A stretch of DNA of 9,301 nt, from contig CAYVVD010000042.1 of the NCBI GenBank assembly GCA_964454975.1, forward strand, positions 1 to 9,301, written 5' to 3'. Below the pieces are notes generated by a model. The model was not told the DNA's origin. It saw only the letters and a list, made by a program, of their open reading frames with translations, and made no database searches. Each line of letters starts with the position of its first letter. The stretch's first letter is position 1. Source of the DNA: CAYVVD01 sp964454975 (GTDB lineage Bacteria; Bacteroidota; Ignavibacteria; Kapaibacteriales; UBA2268). Below are positions 1 through 7,400 of the stretch, one piece after another. Made by a program: the position numbers and the translations under genes.

Positions 1-56
1 GGTAGAGCAACGGCCTTTTAAGCCGTGGGTCCTGAGTTCGAGCCTCAGCGGGATCA
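1..56 (+). tRNA. tRNA-Lys (anticodon TTT), 5' end outside the window
   Basis: The 3' three quarters of a tRNA is visible. The anticodon stem is 10-14 paired with 22-26, and the loop CTTTTAA (15-21) gives anticodon TTT at 17-19. A five-base variable region (27-31) follows. The T stem is 32-36 paired with 44-48 around the loop TTCGAGC, the acceptor strand is CGGGATC at 49-55, and the discriminator A is at 56. No CCA is encoded, as is usual in Bacteroidota. The 5' acceptor strand and most of the D arm lie before position 1. The bases right after the tRNA lead into transposon and integrase debris, so this tRNA probably acted as an integration site. Confidence 0.95.
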
Positions 57-80
57 CTGGTAGAAATAGCAAAAAAGCGC

Positions 81-115
81 AAAACCCTGCAATCCAACAC
101 CTTGCAGGGTTTTTT
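81..115 (+). terminator. Rho-independent terminator of the tRNA-Lys transcript
   Basis: A 12-bp perfect stem (81-92 AAAACCCTGCAA paired with 102-113) encloses a nine-base loop. It ends in a T run, TTTTTT, at 110-115. It lies 25 bases behind the tRNA and would stop its transcript. The A run on the 5' side means it could also work on the minus strand, stopping transcription that arrives from the ATPase/kinase-fragment side. Confidence 0.88.
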
Positions 116-159
116 ATATGGCAAAATAGCGCAAAAAACACCCAAAAGCTGGTGGTAAA

Positions 160-243
160 ATGAGCAAAAACGTATCACTAAGAATTTCGTTCTTTATCAA
201 AAGAACAAATGGATCTACCCCAGAAATTAGGACGGCAAGTTAA
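160..243 (+). pseudogene. Possible N-terminal fragment of a tyrosine integrase (27 codons)
   Basis: An ATG at 160 opens 27 codons, beginning MSKNVSLRISFFIKRTNGST, before TAA at 241. The pattern of a short basic start, an alternating strand such as VSLRISFFIKR, and then an N-G turn resembles the first beta strand of the arm-type DNA-binding domain of Bacteroidota phage/transposon integrases. In an intact gene a further 350 or more residues, including the catalytic R-H-R-Y domain, would follow. None of that is present here. Its position just behind a tRNA gene fits an integrase remnant. The fragment is too short to be sure, and it may be a chance reading frame. Confidence 0.35.
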
Positions 244-270
244 GCAACAATAAAAATGTAGTAAATTGCC

Positions 271-417
271 ATGATGACAAAAGAACGAAAATCGTATGAT
301 CGTGAGTTCAAACAAAAAGCAGTTGAACTTTCATTTGCACGCGGCAACGCAAAAGAGATTGCCGAAGAATTGGGTATCCTGTCATATATTTACGATTATT
401 TGCATTATTTGCCTTAG
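271..417 (+). pseudogene. IS3-family transposase OrfA, N-terminal fragment
   Basis: The 48-codon frame starts MMTKERKSYDREFKQKAVEL and continues to a GNAKEIAEELGI helix-turn-helix. This is the characteristic opening of OrfA (HTH_Tnp_1 type) of IS3-family elements, where the basic N-terminus and first helices bind the element ends. Similarity stops around position 376, after AEELGI, where an intact OrfA would go on with a helix, a W-R-rich segment and a leucine zipper. The remaining codons (LSYIYDYLHYLP) look unrelated. OrfB with its DDE catalytic domain is absent, so the element cannot move by itself. The sharp loss of similarity marks a deletion or recombination junction near 376. Confidence 0.8.
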
Positions 418-510
418 CTTATCATAAATATTGATTTCTCCGGCAGTTTTATGAAGCAGGTATAAGTTGCATTTCTCACTTCTATAATAGTTCTTGGCAA
501 CTTCAGTCAT
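382..510 (-). pseudogene. Unidentified short reading frame, possible protein C-terminus remnant
   Basis: On the minus strand an ATG at 510 opens 42 codons beginning MTEVAKNYYRSEKCNLYL and ending at TGA (384-382). The composition, with a mix of charged and aromatic residues and a K-L-R-Q helix near the end, looks more like protein than random AT-rich sequence. The same frame stays open upstream of the ATG to about position 545 without a natural start, so it may be the tail of a larger lost gene. I do not recognise the family. It overlaps the end of the kinase fragment in another frame and lies between two scars. Confidence 0.25.
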
Positions 511-635
511 TATGTCTGTACCCACCTGACGAGATACGTATCATAAACCTTAAACACCCCCCCAAATCTACCTTCGCCCGGTTGGTCAGTTTCGGTGTTG
601 AAGATGTATCGTTTTTGAAATTCTTCGTAAGTCAT
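510..635 (-). pseudogene. Ser/Thr protein kinase, N-terminal fragment (41 codons)
   Basis: The frame opens MTYEEFQKRYIFNTETDQ and carries the nucleotide-binding glycine-rich loop G-E-G-R-F-G-G-V (residues 20-27), followed by FKVYDTY and RWV. This is the start of a Hanks-type kinase domain as found in Bacteroidota. Just where the conserved V-A-I/V-K lysine should follow, the frame reads QT and stops. Everything from the catalytic lysine onward is missing, so no kinase activity is possible. The ATG lies only 7 bases after the stop of the ATPase gene on the same strand, so the intact kinase may once have been co-transcribed with it. A run of seven G (minus strand) codes for part of the loop and is prone to slippage, but the frame is intact across it. 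Confidence 0.72.
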
Positions 636-642
636 AAATCTT

Positions 643-1854
643 TTAATTAATTATCCATTGCCAGGCAGGAATGGCTTTTATGATTAAATTATCTTTTCTA
701 AAACTGTCCGTTTGGTTTTGTGTAATGACGTATGCTTCATTTATGTTAAAATATGCCATGGCTTCAAACAAAGCATTTACTTCTCGGTCAATATTTAAAC
801 TGTTAATCTCTGTACATACTTGGTATAGCTCATTTGGTATTCCTCTGTTGGTTGCAATAAAATCGCACTCGCCTTTACCTTGAAAATAGAAAATTTCTTT
901 ACCCAATCTTCTTAAATGCAGATATACTAAATTTTCTAAAATATGTCCGTCATTAGGCGAAAAAACAATTTTATTCTGATGATAAATCGCTACATCTACC
1001 ACATAAATTTTTTGAGGATTTCGCAACTGCTTTTTTAACGAATAATCGTATAAAGGTACAAACTCAATTAAATACGAATCTTTTAGATAAGAAAAATAAT
1101 CTAAAATAGTGGTGCTAGATTTTATGCCAAACATTCCTTTTAACTTATTGGCTGAAGCTAAATTACCAATGTTCGACAATAAATAAATCGTTAATTGTCG
1201 CAGAGAATTTACATCACGAATATTGTGTCTGATGGCAATATCTCGTATTAAAATATCGTCTAATAAATCGTTCAAATACTTATTGTAATTGGTACGCAAA
1301 TAATCGGGCATTCCTCCTTTTCGGGTATATTCTTTAAATGTTTCTTCACTTGGATTCAGTTTTTTAAATTGTAAAAACTCCGTATATGAAAACGGAAATA
1401 ACTCGGTAGAAAAATGTCTTCCCGTAAGGTGTGTGCCTAGTTCTTTGCTTAGCAAGGATGCATTTGAACCTGTAATATAAATCAAAAAGTTCTCTCGCAA
1501 GAGCATATTTACAAAAATTTCCCAGCCCTCAACAATTTGAATTTCGTCAAAAAACAAAACCTTGATCTTTCGGGCAATAATTTCGTTGTATAAACGCTCA
1601 AAGTCGTTGGTTACAAAACCCGCTAACCGAGGGTCTTCAAAATTTAGAAACAATCCTTCGTTAGGGAAATAACGATTTTTCACCTGTAACTGAAGCGTAC
1701 TTTTCCCGCATCTTCGTAGCCCTGTGATAATACTTACAAAACCATTGGCTTGTGGAATTTGAGATAACAACTCCCGTTCAACACCTGTGTTTTTTTTTGT
1801 ATAACCAGATTGCTGACTATCTATTACCCTTGCAAATATTTGTTGTGTTATCAT
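643..1854 (-). CDS. AAA+ ATPase, AAA_14 domain plus DUF4143 C-terminal domain
   Basis: This 403-residue protein belongs to the widespread AAA_14/DUF4143 ATPases, whose cellular role is largely unknown. The Walker A motif is GLRRCGKST (45-53) and the Walker B motif is KVLFFDEIQ (98-106). The sensor strand is YITGSNASLL (126-135), and TGR (144-146) is the probable arginine-finger region, followed by the family signature FPFSYTEF and by GGMP (180-183). The C-terminal domain (about 200-400) has GHILENLVYLHL (303-314) and FQGKGECDFI (324-333), with ELYQVC at 342-347. That is the degenerate PD-(D/E)XK-like region of DUF4143, where the usual acidic-V-K is replaced by Q-V-C. No signal peptide or membrane helix is seen, so it is cytoplasmic. 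Length is normal for the family and the gene looks intact. It stands alone between a kinase fragment and a porin fragment, suggesting acquired cargo. A self-regulating start region is described separately. Confidence 0.88.
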   Translation of the reverse strand: MITQQIFARVIDSQQSGYTKKNTGVERELLSQIPQANGFVSIITGLRRCGKSTLQLQVKNRYFPNEGLFLNFEDPRLAGFVTNDFERLYNEIIARKIKVLFFDEIQIVEGWEIFVNMLLRENFLIYITGSNASLLSKELGTHLTGRHFSTELFPFSYTEFLQFKKLNPSEETFKEYTRKGGMPDYLRTNYNKYLNDLLDDILIRDIAIRHNIRDVNSLRQLTIYLLSNIGNLASANKLKGMFGIKSSTTILDYFSYLKDSYLIEFVPLYDYSLKKQLRNPQKIYVVDVAIYHQNKIVFSPNDGHILENLVYLHLRRLGKEIFYFQGKGECDFIATNRGIPNELYQVCTEINSLNIDREVNALFEAMAYFNINEAYVITQNQTDSFRKDNLIIKAIPAWQWIIN

Positions 1855-1865
1855 ATTGTATATTT

Positions 1866-1905
1866 TACCATTGCAAATGTAAGATATTTTTCATTAGCAA
1901 TGGTA
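1866..1905 (-). promoter_or_regulatory. Promoter and operator-like inverted repeat of the ATPase gene
   Basis: A perfect 9-bp inverted repeat, TACCATTGC (1866-1874) and GCAATGGTA (1897-1905), lies 12 bases before the ATPase start codon with 22 bases between its arms. On the minus strand the sequence TACATTTG (1881-1874) matches the Bacteroidota -7 consensus TAnnTTTG exactly and abuts the proximal arm. The distal arm supplies a weak -33 candidate (ATTG, with a spacer of about 16, shorter than usual). This gives a short leader of about 10-15 bases. The arrangement suggests that a dimeric repressor covers the promoter. The protein that binds is unknown. Confidence 0.5.
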
Positions 1906-1957
1906 GATATTTTATATATATTTTAAAATTTAGTCGTTTTCGATATAAATTGTTTAA

Positions 1958-2281
1958 GCCAAAAAATGCCAGTGCACTATCACCATTCAGGGTATTAGTG
2001 TGTTTGCACACGCCAACATTTTGGGAGATAACTTAAGGGCTTTTGGGCGTTTCGATTCGTTTAACCCCGATGTTAACTTCGCTTCTGACCACTATGCTGA
2101 TGATGCTGTAAAGCCTTTTGATGAAATGTTCTACACTTTTGGGTTCGATTATATCCCCAGAAAAAATATTCATGTAATGCCAAATATTTGGGTAAATTCA
2201 TACAGCAACAAAATTGATGGTCAAACAATCCCTAAAACAGAAATTTTAGCCAGGCTTACGTTTAATGTAACATTTAAATAG
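1958..2281 (+). pseudogene. Outer-membrane beta-barrel (porin-like) protein, C-terminal remnant
   Basis: The frame is open from 1958 (a stop codon precedes it at 1955) to TAG at 2279-2281. A GTG at 2000 is the only possible start, but it lies inside a conserved-looking strand (GISVFAHANIL), so this is a truncated gene and not a small one. The residues alternate in beta-strand fashion: LRAFGRFDSFNP, FYTFGFDYIP, IHVMPNIWVN. The chain ends RLTFNVTFK, an aromatic-rich last strand typical of outer-membrane barrels recognised by the BAM machinery. Roughly the last 95-105 residues remain of what would normally be a protein of 350 or more. It ends 87 bases before the iron-sulfur subunit gene on the same strand, so the complete porin may have been the first gene of the respiratory operon. 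The 5' part was lost next to the ATPase gene. Confidence 0.65.
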
Positions 2282-2368
2282 CATTTAAACAGTATTTTGG
2301 CAAGTTGTATATTTAATGATTATAAACTTTACTGAAATAAATTCACGATGTAGAAAGCCAATATAATT

Positions 2369-3262
2369 ATGGAAAATTCAGAAGATAAAAAGCAGGTAAC
2401 GAGGGGTACATTTGTTCGAAGTGCACTCTTAACAGGCGCAACCGTGGGTCTTGCATTGGGTGGTGTGGTTGTTTCCCGTTCAGGCAAACAAGGAGATACG
2501 CCCATTGGAAAAGATACCATCCGCCTGTTGGACGAACCAGACACCATAAAAACAGGTAAACAATCGGATGTTTTGCTACGCATGCAAAAAGAACTGCGAA
2601 AAGCATTGAAAAAACCGGTGGAAGAACGCAAGTGGATTATGGTAATCGATACTCGGAAATGCGTAGGGTGTAATGCATGTACAATTTCTTGTGTAGCAGA
2701 AAACAAACTCCCTCCCGGCGTGGTTTACCGGCCTGTGGTAGAGGAGGAATTTGGGAAATACCCCAATGTGCAATTGCGCTATTTTCCCAGGCCATGTATG
2801 CAGTGCGAAAGCCCTTCATGTACAGCAGTTTGCCCTGTAAATGCCACATGGAAACGCGAAGACGGCATTACAGCTATTGATTACGAAAAGTGTATTGGCT
2901 GCCGTTATTGCCTCACTGCCTGCCCGTATGGCGCACGTACCAGTGATTTTGGAGAATTCTATACAAATGAAACTCCGGAAAAACAACCTTATGAAGAATT
3001 ATCCAATAACGAATATGGTAAATCCTGGAATCGTAAAGACCATCAATCTCCGGTAGGAAATGCAAGGAAATGTCACTTTTGTCTGCATAGAGTTGATGAG
3101 GGTTTGTTGCCGCAATGTGTGACTACTTGTATCGGCAGGGCAACCTATTTTGGTGATGCCAATGATCCGGAAAGTTTGGTATCTGAGCTTTCAAAACGGC
3201 CAAACCAAATAAAGCTACTCGAAGATAAAGGAACAAAACCAAAAGTTATTTATTTAATCTGA
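2369..3262 (+). CDS. ttrB: Iron-sulfur (4x[4Fe-4S]) electron-transfer subunit, tetrathionate reductase B-like
   Basis: This 297-residue ferredoxin-like subunit passes electrons from the NrfD-type membrane partner to the molybdopterin subunit. All 16 cluster cysteines are present in four groups: C98-x2-C101-x2-C104-x3-C108, C143-x2-C146-x4-C151-x3-C155, C175-x2-C178-x2-C181-x3-C185 and C235-x2-C238-x11-C250-x3-C254. The tail PKVIYL resembles the HVFYL end of TtrB/PsrB proteins. The N-terminus (about 1-35) has a hydrophobic stretch (SALLTGATVGLALGGVVV) after TRGTFVR, which is a Tat-like signal in which the twin arginine is reduced to R-G. An insertion of about 40 residues (194-233) separates the third and fourth cluster groups. 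The next gene begins 6 bases later. The ATG follows an A-rich leader (AGAAAGCC) with no strong Shine-Dalgarno site. I found no convincing promoter in the 87 bases upstream. It could also be called PsrB/NrfC-like; the assignment to Ttr rests on gene order and on the large subunit. Confidence 0.88.
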   Translation: MENSEDKKQVTRGTFVRSALLTGATVGLALGGVVVSRSGKQGDTPIGKDTIRLLDEPDTIKTGKQSDVLLRMQKELRKALKKPVEERKWIMVIDTRKCVGCNACTISCVAENKLPPGVVYRPVVEEEFGKYPNVQLRYFPRPCMQCESPSCTAVCPVNATWKREDGITAIDYEKCIGCRYCLTACPYGARTSDFGEFYTNETPEKQPYEELSNNEYGKSWNRKDHQSPVGNARKCHFCLHRVDEGLLPQCVTTCIGRATYFGDANDPESLVSELSKRPNQIKLLEDKGTKPKVIYLI

Positions 3263-3268
3263 TGCGTT

Positions 3269-4417
3269 ATGAATAAAAAACTACAACAATATTTAAAAAT
3301 ATTATGGGGCATGCTTTTTATAATTGGTCTTGTTGCCCTTGTCTTTAAACTCTATACAGGTGAACGCTTTGTAGGTTACGGAAGCTACGTTCCCTGGGGG
3401 TTATGGGTAGCGCTATATTTTCATTTTGTAGGTATAGCCGGAGGTATGTTTGTAGTAGCAGCCGGGGGATATATCATGAATCTTCCGGGTTTTCGCGAAA
3501 ACATCAGAAGTATTATGATTATTTGTGCAAGCTCTGTAGCTGCCGGATTGTTATCGGTTTGGCTTGATTTGGGAAAACCGCTACGGTTTCAGGAAATTTT
3601 CTTTTCCCCCAATTTCGGATCTATGATGACTTTCAATGCTTGGTCTTATACTGCTTTTCTGATTATGATGGCGGTTATTTTCTTTTTATCATATAAAAAA
3701 AGAGACGTAACAGATTTGAATGACAAAACAGGATGGTTGTTGCCGGTTATGATCCTCGGCATCTTTATTTCCGTTGCTTTTCCCAGCCAAAGCGGCTCGT
3801 TTTTTGGAGTGGTGGACGCTAAGCCCTTCTGGAACTCCGGTCTGCTCCCTGTGTTGTTTTTGACTTCAGCTATTACATCCGGCGTGGCGGTTCTGATGTT
3901 TTATTTTACCGTGACTACGAAACGAAAAAACCCGGATGATGCCACATTCAACTATCTGCTGAAAGTATTAGTAGCGGGAGTTATAATTTATCTCGCTGCC
4001 GAATTTGCCGAATACAGTATCGCATATTGGTCACCAAATTCCCACACTTTTGAGGCGGCAAAATTAGTCATAGAAGGCCCCTTTTGGTGGGTCTTTTGGA
4101 TTGTGCACGTAGGAGGTTCCCTATTGGCACTTTATCTGCTATTTGCTTTTAAAACCAGGGCATCTTATGGAATTGCGGCTTTCATCATTGCCGTTACCTT
4201 TGTTTCTGCAAGGTTAAATGTTTTGATTCCCGGTCAAAGCATCGAACAACTCGAAGGTTTAAAAGAGGCTTTTCACCACGGGAGGTTGAGTTTTTATTAT
4301 TTCCCGACGCTCTTGGAGTACCTGGTATCATTTTTTATTGCAACCTTACCGGTGGGGCTCTCTTATTTAGGAATTACATTTTTGAAAAAGTTTGAAACTG
4401 CCAAATTAAAAAAATAA
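3269..4417 (+). CDS. ttrC: NrfD/PsrC-family quinol-oxidising membrane subunit, TtrC-like
   Basis: This 382-residue integral membrane protein has about ten hydrophobic helices, near residues 10-28, 42-70, 82-99, 124-141, 156-171, 190-215, 229-251, 271-294, 299-320 and 347-372. Proteins of this family oxidise menaquinol at the periplasmic side and hand electrons to the iron-sulfur partner. Family hallmarks are the Y-x-P-W-G-L-W segment (40-46), the G-x-A-G-G-M-F segment in helix 2 (55-61), WLDLGKP (98-104) and the late R-L-N-x-L-I-P-G motif (315-322). The protein carries no heme-binding cysteine motif. The gene lies 6 bases after the iron-sulfur subunit gene and 4 bases before the catalytic subunit gene, so the three are surely one transcript. 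It is slightly longer than PsrC (8 helices, about 310 residues) and close to the longer NrfD proteins of Ttr and related systems. Confidence 0.88.
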   Translation: MNKKLQQYLKILWGMLFIIGLVALVFKLYTGERFVGYGSYVPWGLWVALYFHFVGIAGGMFVVAAGGYIMNLPGFRENIRSIMIICASSVAAGLLSVWLDLGKPLRFQEIFFSPNFGSMMTFNAWSYTAFLIMMAVIFFLSYKKRDVTDLNDKTGWLLPVMILGIFISVAFPSQSGSFFGVVDAKPFWNSGLLPVLFLTSAITSGVAVLMFYFTVTTKRKNPDDATFNYLLKVLVAGVIIYLAAEFAEYSIAYWSPNSHTFEAAKLVIEGPFWWVFWIVHVGGSLLALYLLFAFKTRASYGIAAFIIAVTFVSARLNVLIPGQSIEQLEGLKEAFHHGRLSFYYFPTLLEYLVSFFIATLPVGLSYLGITFLKKFETAKLKK

Positions 4418-4421
4418 ATAT

Positions 4422-7400
4422 ATGGATCTTAAAGGTAAAAAGATATCCCGTCGTAAGTTTTTAGGGAAAGGTGCGCTTTTAGGTGCAGGTCTTGGCCTGA
4501 CGCCCTGGGCTGCAATGTCTCAGGAACAAAAGAATCGAATTCTTAATAATAGTAAACCCGATGCTGACTATTTATTGAATAATGCCGATAATATTATCCA
4601 TTCTGTTTGCCTGAATTGCAATACAGGATGCGGTATTAAGGCCAAAATTCAGGACGGTGTATTGGCTAAAATTGATGGAAATCCCTACAATCCGTGGACA
4701 ATGGTACCTCATTTGCCCATGACCACCAAACCGGATGAAGCCGCTAAAGTTGACGGTGGACTCTGTCCTAAAGGACAATCCGGAGTTCAAATTGCGTATG
4801 ATCCATATCGTATCAGAAAAGTATTGAAACGAACCGGTAAACGTGGCGAAAACAAATGGGAGTCTGTCCCTTTCGATCAGGCTGTTACGGAAATTGTACA
4901 GGGAGGCAAATTGTTTTCTCATGTGTCGGGAGAAGAAAACCGGAACGTAGAAGGACTGGATTCCATTATGGCTCTTAGAGACGGCAAGCTTGCCAAAAAA
5001 ATGGGCAAAGACATTGATTTAATATGGAAAGAAAAAGACCGTAAAAAGAAAAAAGAAAAAGTTGAAGCGTTTAAGAAAAAGTATCATAATCATTTAGATA
5101 AGCTGATAGACCCTGACCATCCTGATTTAGGACCAAAAAACAACCAGTTTGTAATGGCGTACGGCAGATTGAAAGGTGGGAGAAAAGACTTTTTTAAACG
5201 TTTTTTAAAAGCTTATGGATCAACAAACCTGCATGGACATACTACAGTTTGTCAGGGTTCGTTGTACTTCACATGTAAAGCCATCAATGTTCAGTATGAA
5301 GACGGAAAATTTCAGGGGGGAAATAAATTCTATTGGCAGGCAGATTTGGAGCATGCTAAGTATGTACTGTTTTCCGGGGCCAATCTTTTTGAAGCCAATT
5401 ACGGGCCAACGAACCGTACTGTCAGGCTTACAAAAAATCTGGAAAGCGGATATACCAAAATCGGGGTGGTCGATCCACGATTTTCTAAATTAGCCAGTAA
5501 AGCAGAAACCTGGCTACCCATTAAACCGGGTAAAGATGCAGCGCTCGCTCTGGCTATCATTCAATGGATTATACAGAACAAACGATACGACTCCAAATTT
5601 TTGTCATTAGCCAATTATGCTGCGGCCAAAGAAAATGATGAACCCTCATGGCCCGACGCTTCCCTGCTGGTTGAAATTAAAGATGGAAAACCCGGGAAAT
5701 TGGTAAGAGCTACCGACCTGGGAATTAAACAGGCTGAAACACGAAAATCCGATTCCGGTACGTATGAAGAAAAATTCCTTGTAGCCATGGTTAACGGGAA
5801 ACCGCAATGGGTTGATCCCAATGACGAAAACCGACCCGTTTACGGAGATTTGTTGGTTGATACGGAACTGACCAACAGTAAAGGTAAAAAAGTGCGCTTG
5901 AAGTCTGGTTTGCAGGTACTTAAAGAATCATCAGAAGAAAGATCCTTTTCAGAGTGGTGTGAATTGGCTGGAGTAAAAGAGGAAGACGTGCGGCATGTGG
6001 CTAAAGAACTCACCAGTTATGGAAAACAGGCAGCGGTAGATATTCACCGGGGCCCCGCCCAGCATACCAACGGTTTTTACAACGTGTTTAGCTGGATGTC
6101 GATCAATATGCTGATTGGAAACTTTGGCTGGGCCGGTGGAATGTCAAAAGCAACAAAATGTAAATATGATGGCTCTAAAGGTGGCGTTTTCGACCTGAGC
6201 AAAGTAAATGAAAAGATACCGGCTTTTGGTATCAGCTCCATTCGTCACGGAATTAATTATGAAGATACAACCTTGTTTAAAGGTTATCCTGCCAAAAGAA
6301 ATTGGTTTCCTTTATCTTCTGATGTTTATGAAGAAATTATCCCGAGTATTGCGGATCGTTATCCTTATCCGGTTAAAGCGCTGTTTATGTATATGGGAGC
6401 ACCCACCTACGCTTTGCCGGCAGGGCATACAAATATTGAAATATTGGCCGATGTGGAAAAGTTACCCCTGTTTATCTCCAGCGATATTCTGATTGGTTCT
6501 ACTTCTATGTATGCCGATTACATTTTCCCGGATCAATCCTTCCTTGAAAGGTGGGAATTCCAGGGCTCACACCCCAATATGCCTGCCAAAGTTGAGAATA
6601 TCAGGCAACCGGTAATTTCATCAATCCCTGAAAATATCAAATTGTATGGAGAAGAAATGCCCATAAGCCTGGAATCATTTATCATGGGACTTAATGAAAA
6701 ACTGGGACTTAAAGCCTTTGGTCCAAATGCGTTAGGAGAAGGTAAGCACATTAATAAACCAGATGACTTTTATATTAGGGCAGTGACCAACCTGGCCACA
6801 TCCGAAGGGGGCGTCGCTGATGCCGATAAAAGAGAGCTGGAAATATTTTCCAAAGCCAGAAAACATCTGGATAAATCTGTTTTTGATGAAGAACGTTGGG
6901 AAAACCTCGCAGGTCGAGAAAACTGGCCTAAAACTGTTTACCTGCTTAACCGTGGCGGACGCTATGAAGAGCATGCCAAATCGTTTATAGGCAAACTGCT
7001 TGCACACCCATTTAGGGGCATGCTGCAACTCTATCAGGAAAAAACAGCGATCTCAAAATATTCGGCAACAGGCGAAAACTATCCCGGTATTGCCAAATAT
7101 GTTCCCGTAACCAATTATGCACAGGAGGATATTTCAAACTTGTCTGACGGGTATGAGTTCTCAATGATTACTCACCGTACCATTAACCAAACGAAATCAA
7201 GAACTGTTTCATCATACTGGTTGCTTTCTCTTTTGCCTGAAAACGGCATTATCATTAACCCTGATGATGCCAAAAGACTGCAACTTGGTAAAGATGATCG
7301 GGTGAAAGTGATAAGTGCCACCAATAAACGCGGCGAATGGGACTTTAAGAACGGAAAAACCAAAGCAATGATCGGAAAAATCGTTCCATCAGAAACAATG

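Noticed and set aside
64..140. Direct repeats (AATAGC...GCAAAA) behind the tRNA as attachment sites
   Set aside because: The shared words are short and A-rich, and no copy of the tRNA 3' end recurs in the window, so an att site cannot be defined.
1752..2036. Plus-strand open frame of 94 codons antisense to the ATPase start and crossing the operator region
   Set aside because: It is mostly antisense to a well-supported ATPase, has low-complexity hydrophobic content, and overlaps the porin remnant in another frame. It is a shadow.
2290..2368. Promoter for the ttr operon upstream of ttrB
   Set aside because: TATATTTA and TATAAACTTT resemble -7 elements only partly, and no TTTG lies at a suitable distance. 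I could not support a call.
2329..2706. Minus-strand frames opposite the iron-sulfur subunit
   Set aside because: They lie antisense to a gene with all 16 cluster cysteines and show no domain pattern of their own.
5030..5085. A-rich tract in ttrA as a frameshift or slippage site
   Set aside because: The reading frame continues unbroken on both sides and the conserved blocks before and after are in the same frame.
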